This document shows, in pieces, positions 37,915-46,109 of a stretch of DNA of 64,000 nucleotides; the stretch's first letter is position 1; every line of letters begins with the position of its first letter. Below the pieces are notes generated by a model. It was not told the DNA's origin. It worked only from the letters and a program-made list of their open reading frames with translations, and did not search any database. A program made the translations under genes and the position numbers. The stretch is from Planktothrix sp. FACHB-1365 (GTDB lineage: Bacteria > Cyanobacteriota > Cyanobacteriia > Cyanobacteriales > Microcoleaceae): NCBI RefSeq assembly GCF_014697575.1, contig NZ_JACJSC010000019.1, positions 1 to 64,000 on the forward strand. The letters run 5' to 3'.

Positions 37915-38403
37915 CTAGCTCAGAGCGTTGATCGCATAATCAATGTAGGAGTTGGCTTCAACAGCCGCGTCACCGCTGAGACCATGGTTAGCTTTGATGT
38001 ACTTCAGAGCTTCAACATACCAGCTAGGAGACAGTTCAAAAGTCCGGTTGATTTCATCAACACCAGCAATCAGGTATTCGTCCATGGGCCCTGTACCACC
38101 AGCAATTAAGCAGTAGGTGACCATACGGAGGTAGTAACCGATGTCACGAGCGCATTTGCCTTTACCACGTTCGCTAGAAGCGTAGTTGGGCCCTTGCATT
38201 TGGGTGGTGTAAGGGAACTTGTTATACACTGCTTGGGCAGCACCACTGACCAGGCTATCGGCTTTATTGCTCAGAGCTTTAGCAGCTTCTAAGCCAGCTT
38301 TGGCTTGACGGAAACGTCCGAAAGCCACTTGCAGTTCAGTGCTGCTTAAGAAACGGCCTTGAGAATCGGCGGTGGTTACTGCTTCAGTCAGGGGGGTTTT
38401 CAT
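37915..38403 (-). CDS. cpcA: C-phycocyanin alpha subunit
   Basis: A 162-residue phycobiliprotein starting [20 protein letters not shown], typical of CpcA. The chromophore cysteine C84 lies in [20 protein letters not shown], with the surrounding arginine and aspartate residues intact. It pairs with CpcB to form the light-harvesting alpha-beta monomer, trimers and rod hexamers. It is 99 bases downstream of cpcB in the usual cpcB-cpcA order and is followed by a strong stem-loop. Confidence 0.98.
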   Translation of the reverse strand: MKTPLTEAVTTADSQGRFLSSTELQVAFGRFRQAKAGLEAAKALSNKADSLVSGAAQAVYNKFPYTTQMQGPNYASSERGKGKCARDIGYYLRMVTYCLIAGGTGPMDEYLIAGVDEINRTFELSPSWYVEALKYIKANHGLSGDAAVEANSYIDYAINALS

Positions 38404-38502
38404 GCTTGAATTATCTCCCGATGTGGTTTACAAAGTTGAGGTACAAATTGAAGTCATTTAATTAGACTTCTATGGATTTATGAAAATCAGATTTTTGAAA
38501 AA

Positions 38503-39021
38503 CTAGGCAACAGCAGCCGCAGCGCGATCAAAGTAGCTGGCGATTTCAGAAGCCAGGGCGCTACAATCTCCAGGAGTGATTCCTGCGGGATCGTTGACGA
38601 TAGCCAGAGCGGCATCTTTCATTTTGCCAACGCCAACAGCAACGGAAGCACCAGGAACGCCTAAAGCCAGGTAGGTTTCACGCAGACCGTTTAAGCAACG
38701 ATCATCGAGAACGCTAGCATCTCCAGCGAAAACTGCATAGGTGACATAACGTAAGATGATTTCCATGTCACGTAAGCAAGCAGCCATACGACGGTGGGTG
38801 TAAGCATTACCACCAGGAGCAATCAGTTGGGCTTGCTCATCAAACAGAGCGCGAGCCGCATTGGCAACGATGGTGGAAGCACTACCGGTGATCCGGTTAA
38901 CAGCATCTAAGCGTTTGCTGCTTTCGGCAACCATTTGGCTCAGGGCATCGATTTGGCCGGCGCTTAACATTTCGCCGCGTGTATCAGCTTGAGAAACTAC
39001 CTTGGTGAAGGCATCAAACAT
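38503..39021 (-). CDS. cpcB: C-phycocyanin beta subunit
   Basis: A 172-residue phycobiliprotein starting [20 protein letters not shown]. Both bilin cysteines are present: C82 in [10 protein letters not shown] and C153 in ITPGDCSAL. Asn72, the residue gamma-N-methylated by CpcM, is present in GGNAYT. It is the first gene of the operon, with an AGGAGA ribosome site before the ATG. The promoter must lie in the 500-base gap upstream. Confidence 0.98.
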   Translation of the reverse strand: MFDAFTKVVSQADTRGEMLSAGQIDALSQMVAESSKRLDAVNRITGSASTIVANAARALFDEQAQLIAPGGNAYTHRRMAACLRDMEIILRYVTYAVFAGDASVLDDRCLNGLRETYLALGVPGASVAVGVGKMKDAALAIVNDPAGITPGDCSALASEIASYFDRAAAAVA

Positions 39022-39470
39022 GGATTAATCTCCTACTTGACTTGCTTAACTTTGTTTTCGACTCAAAGTGAAATGATGGGTTTTCCCGATCCTGACTCTT
39101 GAGAGTCTCTCTATGTTTGGCCGTCGTTACTATTTTTGAGAGCAACCTCAGCCTCACTTAGAGGAACCTTAGAAATCTTACATCATTTTATGAAAGGACA
39201 TTAAACTTTTTTAATCAAATGTTAATCAATTGTTGGGAGACCAACATTTGTCTGTCGTCTTTGCCCTTCAGATATTAGTTATACAACGCTATCGCAAATT
39301 GTTGCGTTAAAATTTATTAAGAAGTGTATCTTTCATGAAGATTCCCATCAGAATTCCCTAACTTTACTTGAGTAAAAATACTTACTTTTTTAGAAAAATT
39401 ATGCACATTTATGATCTGATTACCCCAGAAAATGGGTTTTAGGAGGTCACTGTCATGGCGTCAATTCCTT
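39022..39470 (-). promoter_or_regulatory. Leader and promoter region of the cpc operon
   Basis: No gene fits this 449-base A/T-rich gap upstream of cpcB. Its position and the absence of another start make it the promoter and 5' leader of the cpc operon; phycocyanin operons of cyanobacteria usually have long leaders. I could not identify -10 and -35 boxes with confidence. On the plus strand AGGAGG (about 39441) precedes a five-codon frame that ends at once; it is not annotated as a gene. Confidence 0.55.
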
Positions 39471-39502
39471 AAAAAAAAATCTCCGCACCTTCAAGCCGGA
39501 GA
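39471..39502 (-). terminator. Rho-independent terminator of the ABC permease gene
   Basis: On the minus strand CTCCG, an 11-base loop and CGGAG are followed by A and then nine T residues (complement of 39471-39479). It lies 38 bases after the permease stop. Confidence 0.7.
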
Positions 39503-39540
39503 GTGTCAACGCTCAATAATTTTGTCAACGTTAACTCACC

Positions 39541-40566
39541 TCAATATCGAATTCGGGGGTCAATGCAGGCATTGAGAACATCAATCAGAATACTGGCAAC
39601 AACAACAATCCCTGCGAAAAACACAACAATCCCCTGCACCGTCGGATAATCCCGAAAACTAATCGCTTCATATAACCGATTAGCGAGTCCTGGCCAAGAA
39701 AAGGTCACTTCCGTTAAAATTGCCCCGCCTAATAAAGCCGCAAAGGTTAAACCCAAAACCGTAATCACCGGAATCATGGCATTTTTCAACGCATGGGCCA
39801 CAACAATTCGCAATTCGGGAATCCCTCTAGCCCTAGCGGCTTCCACATAATCCGCCTTTAACGTTTGTTTGAGATTGACCCGCACAATTCGTTCAAAAAT
39901 ACCGCTTAACAATAACCCTAACGTTACAGAGGGTAAAAACAAGTAATACAGTGATACCCCCAATTGCATCCAATTAAGCGTCAACAAACTATCCAGGGTA
40001 TATAATCCGCTCCACCCTTCAGGGGCCTGAACAGTTACTGGAAAGCGAGTTCCCAAAGGAAACCAACCCAACTGCACCGCAAATATTAACTGAAACAGCA
40101 TCCCTGCCCAAAACGGCGGAACAGCATAGGTAATAATTCCAAATAAACGTCCCCCCGTATCCCAAACCGTATCAGGATGGGAGGCTGCTACCGCCCCAAC
40201 CGTAATTCCCACCGCTAAAGCGATGATCATACTAAATAGAGCCAGTTCAACCGTTGCCGGAAAATGAGCTTGAATAATTTCCCAAACCGTTTGTCCGCGA
40301 CTGGTCAGGGACGTTCCTAAATCAAAATGCAGGAGTTTCCCCATATAGTCAAAATATTGTTGCCACAAAGAACCCTTTAAACCCAATTGCGATCGCAAGG
40401 CTTCTTTGGCTGCTTCCGGTGCACGGGGGCCAAGAATCGCATCTACCGGATCACCAGGGGTAGCTCGTAGGAGCAAAAAAACCACTGTGGTAATTGTCCA
40501 CAGCATCAAGGGAGCCAGCAGTAAACGAGTAAAGACGTAATATTGTAAAGCTCTGGAACGAGACAT
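39541..40566 (-). CDS. ABC transporter permease, DppB/OppB type
   Basis: A 341-residue integral membrane protein with about six helices and the BPD-transporter inner-membrane signature (EAARARGIPELRIVVAHALKNAMIPVITVLG). The N-terminal segment RATPGDPVDAILGPRAP is characteristic of the DppB class, which imports dipeptides, oligopeptides or nickel with an ATPase, a second permease and a binding protein. None of these partners is in the window, so the substrate is open and the partner genes must lie elsewhere. A 7-bp repeat array lies directly upstream. Confidence 0.9.
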   Translation of the reverse strand: MSRSRALQYYVFTRLLLAPLMLWTITTVVFLLLRATPGDPVDAILGPRAPEAAKEALRSQLGLKGSLWQQYFDYMGKLLHFDLGTSLTSRGQTVWEIIQAHFPATVELALFSMIIALAVGITVGAVAASHPDTVWDTGGRLFGIITYAVPPFWAGMLFQLIFAVQLGWFPLGTRFPVTVQAPEGWSGLYTLDSLLTLNWMQLGVSLYYLFLPSVTLGLLLSGIFERIVRVNLKQTLKADYVEAARARGIPELRIVVAHALKNAMIPVITVLGLTFAALLGGAILTEVTFSWPGLANRLYEAISFRDYPTVQGIVVFFAGIVVVASILIDVLNACIDPRIRY

Positions 40567-40643
40567 ATCAGTGATCAGTTATCAGTAATCAGTTGTCAGT
40601 TAACAGTCAACTCTCAACCGTCAACTGTCAACTGTCAACAGTT
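40567..40643 (+). repeat. Heptanucleotide (STRR-like) array
   Basis: Eleven consecutive 7-base units, first ATCAGTN forms, then GTCAGTT, AACAGTC and AACTGTC forms. It fills the gap between the ABC permease start and the stop codon of the next gene on the same strand. Confidence 0.8.
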
Positions 40644-40983
40644 AATGTCCGAGTAATGATTCAAAGGTATTACGAAGAAATTTGAGGTCAGCGACTCTAG
40701 CCACTAAGAGGTTTTCCTGTCCGGCATCTTCTAGGCGAGTTTTCCAATATTGGATGCTGTCGGCATTGTTCATCCAAAACTGAATTACCGTATCAACGGC
40801 TTGATCAACATTCCAGCCCCGTTGAGGAGAAACCGTCTGTACAGATTCAATAAAAGTATCCAGGGTACATTTACGATTTCCCAAATATTCAACCCCTGGG
40901 GCGGGTTGTTCGTTTAATTCTTGTTGTTGATAAAAGAAAGAAAGAATGGGAGAAACACCCACTAGATCGAAGGTGTATGGCAT
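40642..40983 (-). CDS. Conserved hypothetical cyanobacterial protein
   Basis: A 113-residue soluble protein starting MPYTFDLVGVSPILSFFYQQ, not assigned to a named family. It contains CTLDTFIESVQTVSPQRGW and QYWKTRLEDAGQENLLVARV. No transmembrane segment, signal or catalytic motif is visible. An AGGAGG ribosome site lies just before the ATG. It ends inside a 7-bp repeat array and precedes the ABC permease, but the array makes a common transcript uncertain. Confidence 0.7.
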   Translation of the reverse strand: MPYTFDLVGVSPILSFFYQQQELNEQPAPGVEYLGNRKCTLDTFIESVQTVSPQRGWNVDQAVDTVIQFWMNNADSIQYWKTRLEDAGQENLLVARVADLKFLRNTFESLLGH

Positions 40984-41184
40984 AGGTTCCTCCTGTCCAT
41001 TTTTAATATCCGTTGGTTATACCAAGTTTTCTGGGTAAAGAACGTAATTTTACTTACAAGTTACCCAGATTTTTTGATTTTAATGCAGATTTTGTAAAAA
41101 TTCACAAGTAGGGTTTTCTCTACCTCAAAACCAGAAAAAAGATTAATTTTTGATGGAAATTTTAATTAAGGATTTTAGGATTTA

Positions 41185-41769
41185 TTAAGGTTTTAAGTCA
41201 GTGGGTCGATTGCAATTGACCAACATTTGTGATTCTTCTTCAGACAGATAAATAGGTTCCACAGGAATATGAGTTAACCATCGTTGAAAGGATCTTCCCC
41301 CAGGAGCCATAAATTCTTGTAACTGGGAATAAGCAGAACGGCGATAAAATCCACATAACGGTTCCCACCGCGACTGACTTTGAGGAACAACCGCTAAAAC
41401 CGTATCAGAAACAACCGTTAAATGACTTTGCCAACGTTGAATCATCGTCGGTTCTAACAACGGTAAATCACAGGCTAATAACCAAATCCAATCAAAGGGA
41501 ATTTCTAATAATCCCTGGGACAAGGCAACTAAGGGCCCTTGGTTCGGTTCCGTCTCTAATATAACTTCGTAATCTTCCGTTAATAGCGTTTGATAGCGTT
41601 CCGGCCAAGGTGTAGCAATATATACTTTTTGGCTACAAGTAGCCGCCACTTGATACACTCGCTGAAGCAAGGGTTTTCCTTCATAAAGAACAAAAGCTTT
41701 ATCCTCACCCATGCGAGAACTTTGGCCCCCTGCCAGAATTAAAGCTGCAATTGAAAGATCATTGATCAT
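41185..41769 (-). CDS. mobA: Molybdenum cofactor guanylyltransferase
   Basis: A 194-residue nucleotidyltransferase. The GTP-binding loop LILAGGQSSRMGEDKAF near the N-terminus is diagnostic of MobA-type proteins, followed by LACDLPLLEP (metal/nucleotide aspartate) and QSRWEPLCGFYRR. MobA adds GMP to molybdopterin to form the guanine dinucleotide cofactor used by nitrate reductase in cyanobacteria. It is monocistronic here, with no other moa/moe genes nearby. Confidence 0.9.
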   Translation of the reverse strand: MINDLSIAALILAGGQSSRMGEDKAFVLYEGKPLLQRVYQVAATCSQKVYIATPWPERYQTLLTEDYEVILETEPNQGPLVALSQGLLEIPFDWIWLLACDLPLLEPTMIQRWQSHLTVVSDTVLAVVPQSQSRWEPLCGFYRRSAYSQLQEFMAPGGRSFQRWLTHIPVEPIYLSEEESQMLVNCNRPTDLKP

Positions 41770-41937
41770 GGGTTTTGAGGTAATACCTAGGGCTAAAGTT
41801 CTCTATCAGCGTGAAAAACCCATCACGGGTTAACCAAAAATAGCAATTTTGTAGTTTAGAGATATAGCAGCCTCGCCGGGGGTGTTAGGGCATAGACTGA
41901 TGCTAAAACCTAAATCCTGTCTGTTCCCAGTTCCCAG

Positions 41938-43056
41938 TTAAGCTGTTCCCAGTTCCCTGCTATAACGTTGAATTTCCTGCAATTTAGCGTGAACTTTCCC
42001 TTGCGTTAGTAAAGATTCAGCTTCCGATAATCCTGATTCTAAATTAGGACAAACCCCAGAACGCCACAAATAAAACCCCCCATTCCACAGTGCGGCTTTC
42101 ATGAATTCACTATTGTGACCCGCTAAAACCGATTGGATTTGTTCAATTAAAATCGCAGTCGAGGGTAGAGGAACTTCTTTCCCCCCAAACCCATAATCAC
42201 GGGGATGCAATAATAATCGTTCAAAGAAAACATCCTCTGCGGTCGGATGGGAATTTTGTCCTTCTACTGAGGTAGAGTCTTTAATTGGTTTTGTTCCGAG
42301 GCTAGGTTGATGTAACCCAATAATACAAGTGCGATCGCGAGGTAAATCACAACTACCCTCTAATCCTTTGACTGTAATAAATTCAGTCACACCCCGCAAT
42401 TCAAAGGCTTCTCGAAACAGGGTTTCTGTGGGGGGATGGACATACCCACAAACCACCGTTGCTTGTCCTAAATAGGGTTTCCACATCAATTCCATTGTTG
42501 CTAACGGAGGACGTTTGCCAATTTCTCGACGATAGGTGACTAAGCGTTCGGCTTCTGGGAAATGTTGAGGAAGATAAACAAACCCTAAACCCAACTGTGT
42601 AAACATCTGTTGAGTTTGTACTAAGGATAATTTAGACCAGTCCACCCCCAGCCCTTGCCAAATTTCAATTAAAGGAATACCTTCTTTAGTTGGCATTCGT
42701 TGGCCCCCATGTAAAATTACCGGAACCCCTGCGGTGATTAAAATTAAAGCTGTTAAGGGAGCAAAAGGAGCGGTGCGAGACCGACCATCATAGGGACAAC
42801 CCAACACCATTGGCGCAGAAGCAACGGACTGAAGTTGAGGGCCGATTTCTTCATAGGTATCTAGCATTCCCGCTAATTCTTCACCTGTGGGACGCCGGAT
42901 ACGATGAGCAATTAAAAATGCACCAATTTGAGCCGGAGTTGCCTCCTGCAATAACATTAATCTCAAGGCTTCTGCCGCTTGGGAACGACTCAACGCCTCA
43001 CTGGTATGGGTTCCACTACCCACTTGACGAAGTAACTCTCTAAATCGATCACTCAT
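41938..43056 (-). CDS. Anthranilate phosphoribosyltransferase family protein (TrpD2-like)
   Basis: A 372-residue protein with the TrpD/YbiB fold: helical N-terminal domain (LSRSQAAEALRLMLLQEATPAQIGAFLIAHRIRRPTGEELAGMLD) and a Rossmann-like part (VILHGGQRMPTKEGIPL, GLGVD). The canonical KHGN motif of TrpD is replaced by ILHGGQRM, so anthranilate transfer is unlikely. TrpD2 proteins bind nucleic acid and some are SOS-linked, but the cyanobacterial role is unknown. The stop codon lies in a GTTCCCA-type heptamer array, so the exact C-terminus may not be ancestral. Confidence 0.8.
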   Translation of the reverse strand: MSDRFRELLRQVGSGTHTSEALSRSQAAEALRLMLLQEATPAQIGAFLIAHRIRRPTGEELAGMLDTYEEIGPQLQSVASAPMVLGCPYDGRSRTAPFAPLTALILITAGVPVILHGGQRMPTKEGIPLIEIWQGLGVDWSKLSLVQTQQMFTQLGLGFVYLPQHFPEAERLVTYRREIGKRPPLATMELMWKPYLGQATVVCGYVHPPTETLFREAFELRGVTEFITVKGLEGSCDLPRDRTCIIGLHQPSLGTKPIKDSTSVEGQNSHPTAEDVFFERLLLHPRDYGFGGKEVPLPSTAILIEQIQSVLAGHNSEFMKAALWNGGFYLWRSGVCPNLESGLSEAESLLTQGKVHAKLQEIQRYSRELGTA

Positions 43057-43120
43057 ACCTATAAAGTATTGACGGTTAACCGAAACTCCATTTTTAAACT
43101 TTAATTTGATCCTAGCGTCT

Positions 43121-44137
43121 TTATTTCAACAAAGGGGTTTGGGGATTTAAAGAATCAATTGATCCATCAAGTTGATCAGGAAGACTCTCATGAACCAGTT
43201 GCCAAAAATAAGCAATGGGGGGGATTTGCATTCGATCAGGTGTGGTGACAATCACCACTTCACGAGTCCAAGTTGTATCCCCGTCCGCAGGAATTAACAT
43301 AGAGGGAGTAGAACTCGCGATGAAAGGTTTAGAGTTGGCAAAGGGAAGGGGTGCTAACCCTCGGACAGCTAAGGTAGGATCAGTTCGTGCTTCTAGTAAG
43401 GCAGAATAGGGCAATAACGCGATCAGTTCCCCTTGACGAATGACTCCTCGAAACCCATCTAATGTATTTAACTCTAAAACTGCATTCAGCTTGGCTCCAG
43501 CTTGAGTAAACTTTTCTTGAACTAAACGCTGCATTCCATAACCATCTTTAAAAACTACTTGCGGATAACGAGTTAACTCATCCCAAGGAACTTGAGAATA
43601 TTGAGTTAACGGGTGATTACTGGCCATTAAGACTTCAATCGGTTCTTGATAGAGAATATCGACTAAAAGTTCTGCACTGGCTGTAAAAGAACGATTATTC
43701 ATAATAATAGCGATATCAACTAATCCATCCTTAAGCACTTTTAAGGCGCGATCGCTTCCCAAGGATGTCACCCGCAACTGAACTTCTGGATAGGCATAAC
43801 AAAACTTCTGCAAAACCGGGGGTAAATAAGAGGAACAAACCGAATGAATGGCTGCAACACAGAGTTCAGGTTGTTTTCCCATCAGCAGAGACGCTAATTC
43901 CTCTTTCGCACTGTCCCAGGTTTGGCAAATTTTGCGAGCATAGGGCCAAAAGCGTTCACCCCCAATGGTTAATTTAGCTTGAGCGGTGCGATGAAATAAA
44001 GGTAAACCCAGTTCTTCCTCTAGTCCCTGTACTTGTCGGCTAATGGTTGATTGAGTGACCCCACATTTACGTGCAGCTTGTTGAAAGCTTCCCGTCTCAG
44101 CAACAGACAGAAAAGATTGCAGTTGCTCTAAACGCAT
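43121..44137 (-). CDS. LysR-family transcription regulator (PacR-like)
   Basis: A 338-residue regulator with an N-terminal winged helix-turn-helix (MRLEQLQSFLSVAETGSFQQ, then CGVTQSTISRQVQGLEEELGLPLFHRT) and a periplasmic-binding-like effector domain (about 95-310). The opening and the segment LCVAAIHSVCSSYLPPVLQKF closely recall, from memory, PacR of Anabaena, a LysR protein controlling phycobilisome and photosynthesis genes. That would fit a window containing the cpc operon, but the identity is not proven. The ATG is preceded by a heptanucleotide array rather than an obvious own operator. Confidence 0.8.
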   Translation of the reverse strand: MRLEQLQSFLSVAETGSFQQAARKCGVTQSTISRQVQGLEEELGLPLFHRTAQAKLTIGGERFWPYARKICQTWDSAKEELASLLMGKQPELCVAAIHSVCSSYLPPVLQKFCYAYPEVQLRVTSLGSDRALKVLKDGLVDIAIIMNNRSFTASAELLVDILYQEPIEVLMASNHPLTQYSQVPWDELTRYPQVVFKDGYGMQRLVQEKFTQAGAKLNAVLELNTLDGFRGVIRQGELIALLPYSALLEARTDPTLAVRGLAPLPFANSKPFIASSTPSMLIPADGDTTWTREVVIVTTPDRMQIPPIAYFWQLVHESLPDQLDGSIDSLNPQTPLLK

Positions 44138-44141
44138 ACAG

Positions 44142-44183
44142 ACAGTTATCAGTTATCAGTAAACAGTTATCAGTAAACAGTTA
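44142..44183 (+). repeat. Heptanucleotide (STRR-like) array
   Basis: Six 7-base units of ACAGTTA, TCAGTTA and TCAGTAA type, immediately upstream of the LysR gene start. Confidence 0.75.
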
Positions 44184-44214
44184 GATGACTGATTACTAAT
44201 CAACAATAATAGAT

Positions 44215-44340
44215 CTACTCATTCCATTTAGTAGAGATTGATACAGCTTTGATAATTTCATCCGAAACCTCGGAATTGATCAAGAATTGGAGTAACCCCT
44301 GAAAAGCTTCTTTATTTAATTTACCATTCGGATAACGCTT
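44215..44340 (-). pseudogene. Out-of-frame continuation of the HEAT-repeat gene
   Basis: Directly after the HEAT-gene stop the minus strand carries a 41-codon frame in a different phase, with residues RYPNGKLNKEAFQGLLQFLI then NSEVSDEIIKAVSISTKWNE and a TAG at 44215-44217. It is protein-like and starts without an ATG. It looks like the tail of the HEAT protein separated by a frameshift somewhere in 44321-44343, though a chance frame is possible. Confidence 0.4.
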
Positions 44341-45568
44341 TTAAAATCTCTTGTTTGATATCAAGATTGATATTATCTTGATTTAATAAATTTTGTAAAT
44401 ATTGATAAGTTTGTTCACATTTAATTTGCTTAAAAGCCGAAATACAATGGTATCGAACTGAAGGTTGGGGATCAGCTAAAAGTTGAATTAAGGGATCAAG
44501 AGCAGATATTAATCCTAATTTTCCTAATCCTACTGCAATTAATTGTTTAATTTTAAGATCAGAAATAGCAGGATGATTGCGATTAATTAAATTAATCAAA
44601 ATTTGAGCAGCTTGTTCTCGCAATTCTATGGTTTCAATCCGTCCTATCCCCTGAATAATTTCTTGAATTAAAGTAATTTCTACCGTTGTAAGACTGGGGG
44701 CATTCAGATTAAATTCAGGATGGAAGCTGAAAATAATTTCCTCTAAAAAATTTAAACTTTGAGGCGTTTCAATCCACCCCAATGAACGAACCCCATCTAT
44801 TTTTAAAGATAGGGGAACATTAGAAGATTGTACTTGTTCAAATAATGCTGTTGCTGCTTCATCTGTTTTTAAACGGGATAAAGCGAGTTGAGCTTGTTGG
44901 CAAACTTCTGGTCGAATATCCCATAATAACGGTTTAAGTTTTTCGACTAAATTAATATTGTCTAATAAATCTATTCTTACCCCTAATCCGATAACCGCTT
45001 CTTTTCTAACATGACCAACGGGATCATTTAAAGCCTCTAATAAAACCGGAATGACTCTGGGATCATGAAAACTTCCTAATGCTTCAATTGCGATCGCTCG
45101 AATCTCAGGATTAGAATCATTTACAACCGTTAATAAGGGGGTAATAATTTCAGAATGACGAATTTGAGCTAAGGCAAATGTAGCTAATCGTTTAGACTCC
45201 TCTTTTTGTAATAATTCCATGAGGGGTTTAATGGCTGAAGTTCCTAAACTGGCTAACGTAATAGCCGTTATTTCCTGAAGTGATAGTTCTTCTTCTGTTG
45301 CCTCTATTTTATCAGTTTTTAGCAAATTAATTAAGGGTTCAACTACTAATTCTGATTTAAACTGTCCCAAAATTCGAGCCACAAACCAACGCATTTCTAC
45401 ATCAGTCGTTTCATCTTGTAAAATATTCAGCAAAGGCTCTAGGGCAATGGTTCCTAAATCAGGTAAAATTTTACTGATTTCCCATCGCTGTTGAAAATCT
45501 CCCTGTTCTAACTGAGTTAAAACTAAATTAAGTACAACTTCGGGATTTTGTTCTGAAAAATCAATCAC
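44321..45568 (-). CDS. HEAT-repeat protein
   Basis: A 415-residue protein built of about nine to ten HEAT repeats (IALEPLLNILQDETTDVEMRWFVARILGQF, PEIRAIAIEALGSFHDPRVIPVLLEAL, VRKEAVIGLGVRIDLL). No signal peptide or catalytic motif is visible. In cyanobacteria such proteins include phycobilin lyases and NblB-type factors, but this one lacks recognisable lyase features. Its C-terminus (EILKALSEW) is followed at once by an out-of-frame coding-looking stretch, which suggests a frameshifted end. Upstream lies a heptamer-rich gap shared with the divergent SRPBCC gene. Confidence 0.75.
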   Translation of the reverse strand: MIDFSEQNPEVVLNLVLTQLEQGDFQQRWEISKILPDLGTIALEPLLNILQDETTDVEMRWFVARILGQFKSELVVEPLINLLKTDKIEATEEELSLQEITAITLASLGTSAIKPLMELLQKEESKRLATFALAQIRHSEIITPLLTVVNDSNPEIRAIAIEALGSFHDPRVIPVLLEALNDPVGHVRKEAVIGLGVRIDLLDNINLVEKLKPLLWDIRPEVCQQAQLALSRLKTDEAATALFEQVQSSNVPLSLKIDGVRSLGWIETPQSLNFLEEIIFSFHPEFNLNAPSLTTVEITLIQEIIQGIGRIETIELREQAAQILINLINRNHPAISDLKIKQLIAVGLGKLGLISALDPLIQLLADPQPSVRYHCISAFKQIKCEQTYQYLQNLLNQDNINLDIKQEILKALSEW

Positions 45569-45659
45569 TGTTAATTGCTAATTGTTAATTGTTAATGGTT
45601 GACTGTTGACTATTGGCTGTTAATCGAGAACCAACAACTCTTATAATTGTAGAACATTT

Positions 45660-46109
45660 ATGCAGCACTTTCACTATTCTTCCCTGATTAATGCGCCTGT
45701 AGAAGTCGTTTGGGAGTTTCATACCCGACCGGATATATTGCAATTGTTAACTCCTCCTTGGCAACCCGTAGAAATTGTGCGTCGAGAAGGGGGGTTAGAT
45801 GTAGGGGCAATTTCGGAATTTAGAATATTATTAGGGTTTATTCCGGTGCGATGGGTAGCACTTCATACCGAATGTAAACCCTTTGAGTTATTTACCGATG
45901 AACAACAAGAAGGAATTGTAGAAAGTTGGGTACATCGACATCAATTTATTGCTGAAAATGGTAAAACTCGCCTCACCGATAACATTACTTATTCTCTACC
46001 CGGCGGAGAATTGGCAGAAAAAATATTAGGTTGGTGGGTCAATAGTCGTTTAGAAGATATGTTTCGATATCGTCATCAAGTCACAAAAAAAGAATGTGAA
46101 AAGGATTGA
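45660..46109 (+). CDS. SRPBCC-family protein
   Basis: A 149-residue START/SRPBCC-type fold. It begins HFHYSSLINAPVEVVWEFHTRPDILQLLTPPW, the normal entry into the family's hydrophobic cavity, and ends with a long C-terminal helix (LAEKILGWWVNSRLEDMFRYRHQ). Cyanobacterial relatives are annotated as cyclase/dehydrase or ligand-binding proteins without a known ligand. Its 3' end overlaps the extended C-terminus of the convergent GT39 gene by 29 bases. Confidence 0.85.
   Translation: MQHFHYSSLINAPVEVVWEFHTRPDILQLLTPPWQPVEIVRREGGLDVGAISEFRILLGFIPVRWVALHTECKPFELFTDEQQEGIVESWVHRHQFIAENGKTRLTDNITYSLPGGELAEKILGWWVNSRLEDMFRYRHQVTKKECEKD

Noticed and set aside
39454-39471. Five-codon plus-strand frame (MASIP) after AGGAGG
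   Set aside because: The ribosome-site match is good, but five codons cannot be supported as a gene, and the following stem belongs to a minus-strand terminator.
41938-43056. trpD (tryptophan synthesis)
   Set aside because: The KHGN phosphoribosyl-binding motif is replaced and the length and C-terminal region match TrpD2-type proteins instead.
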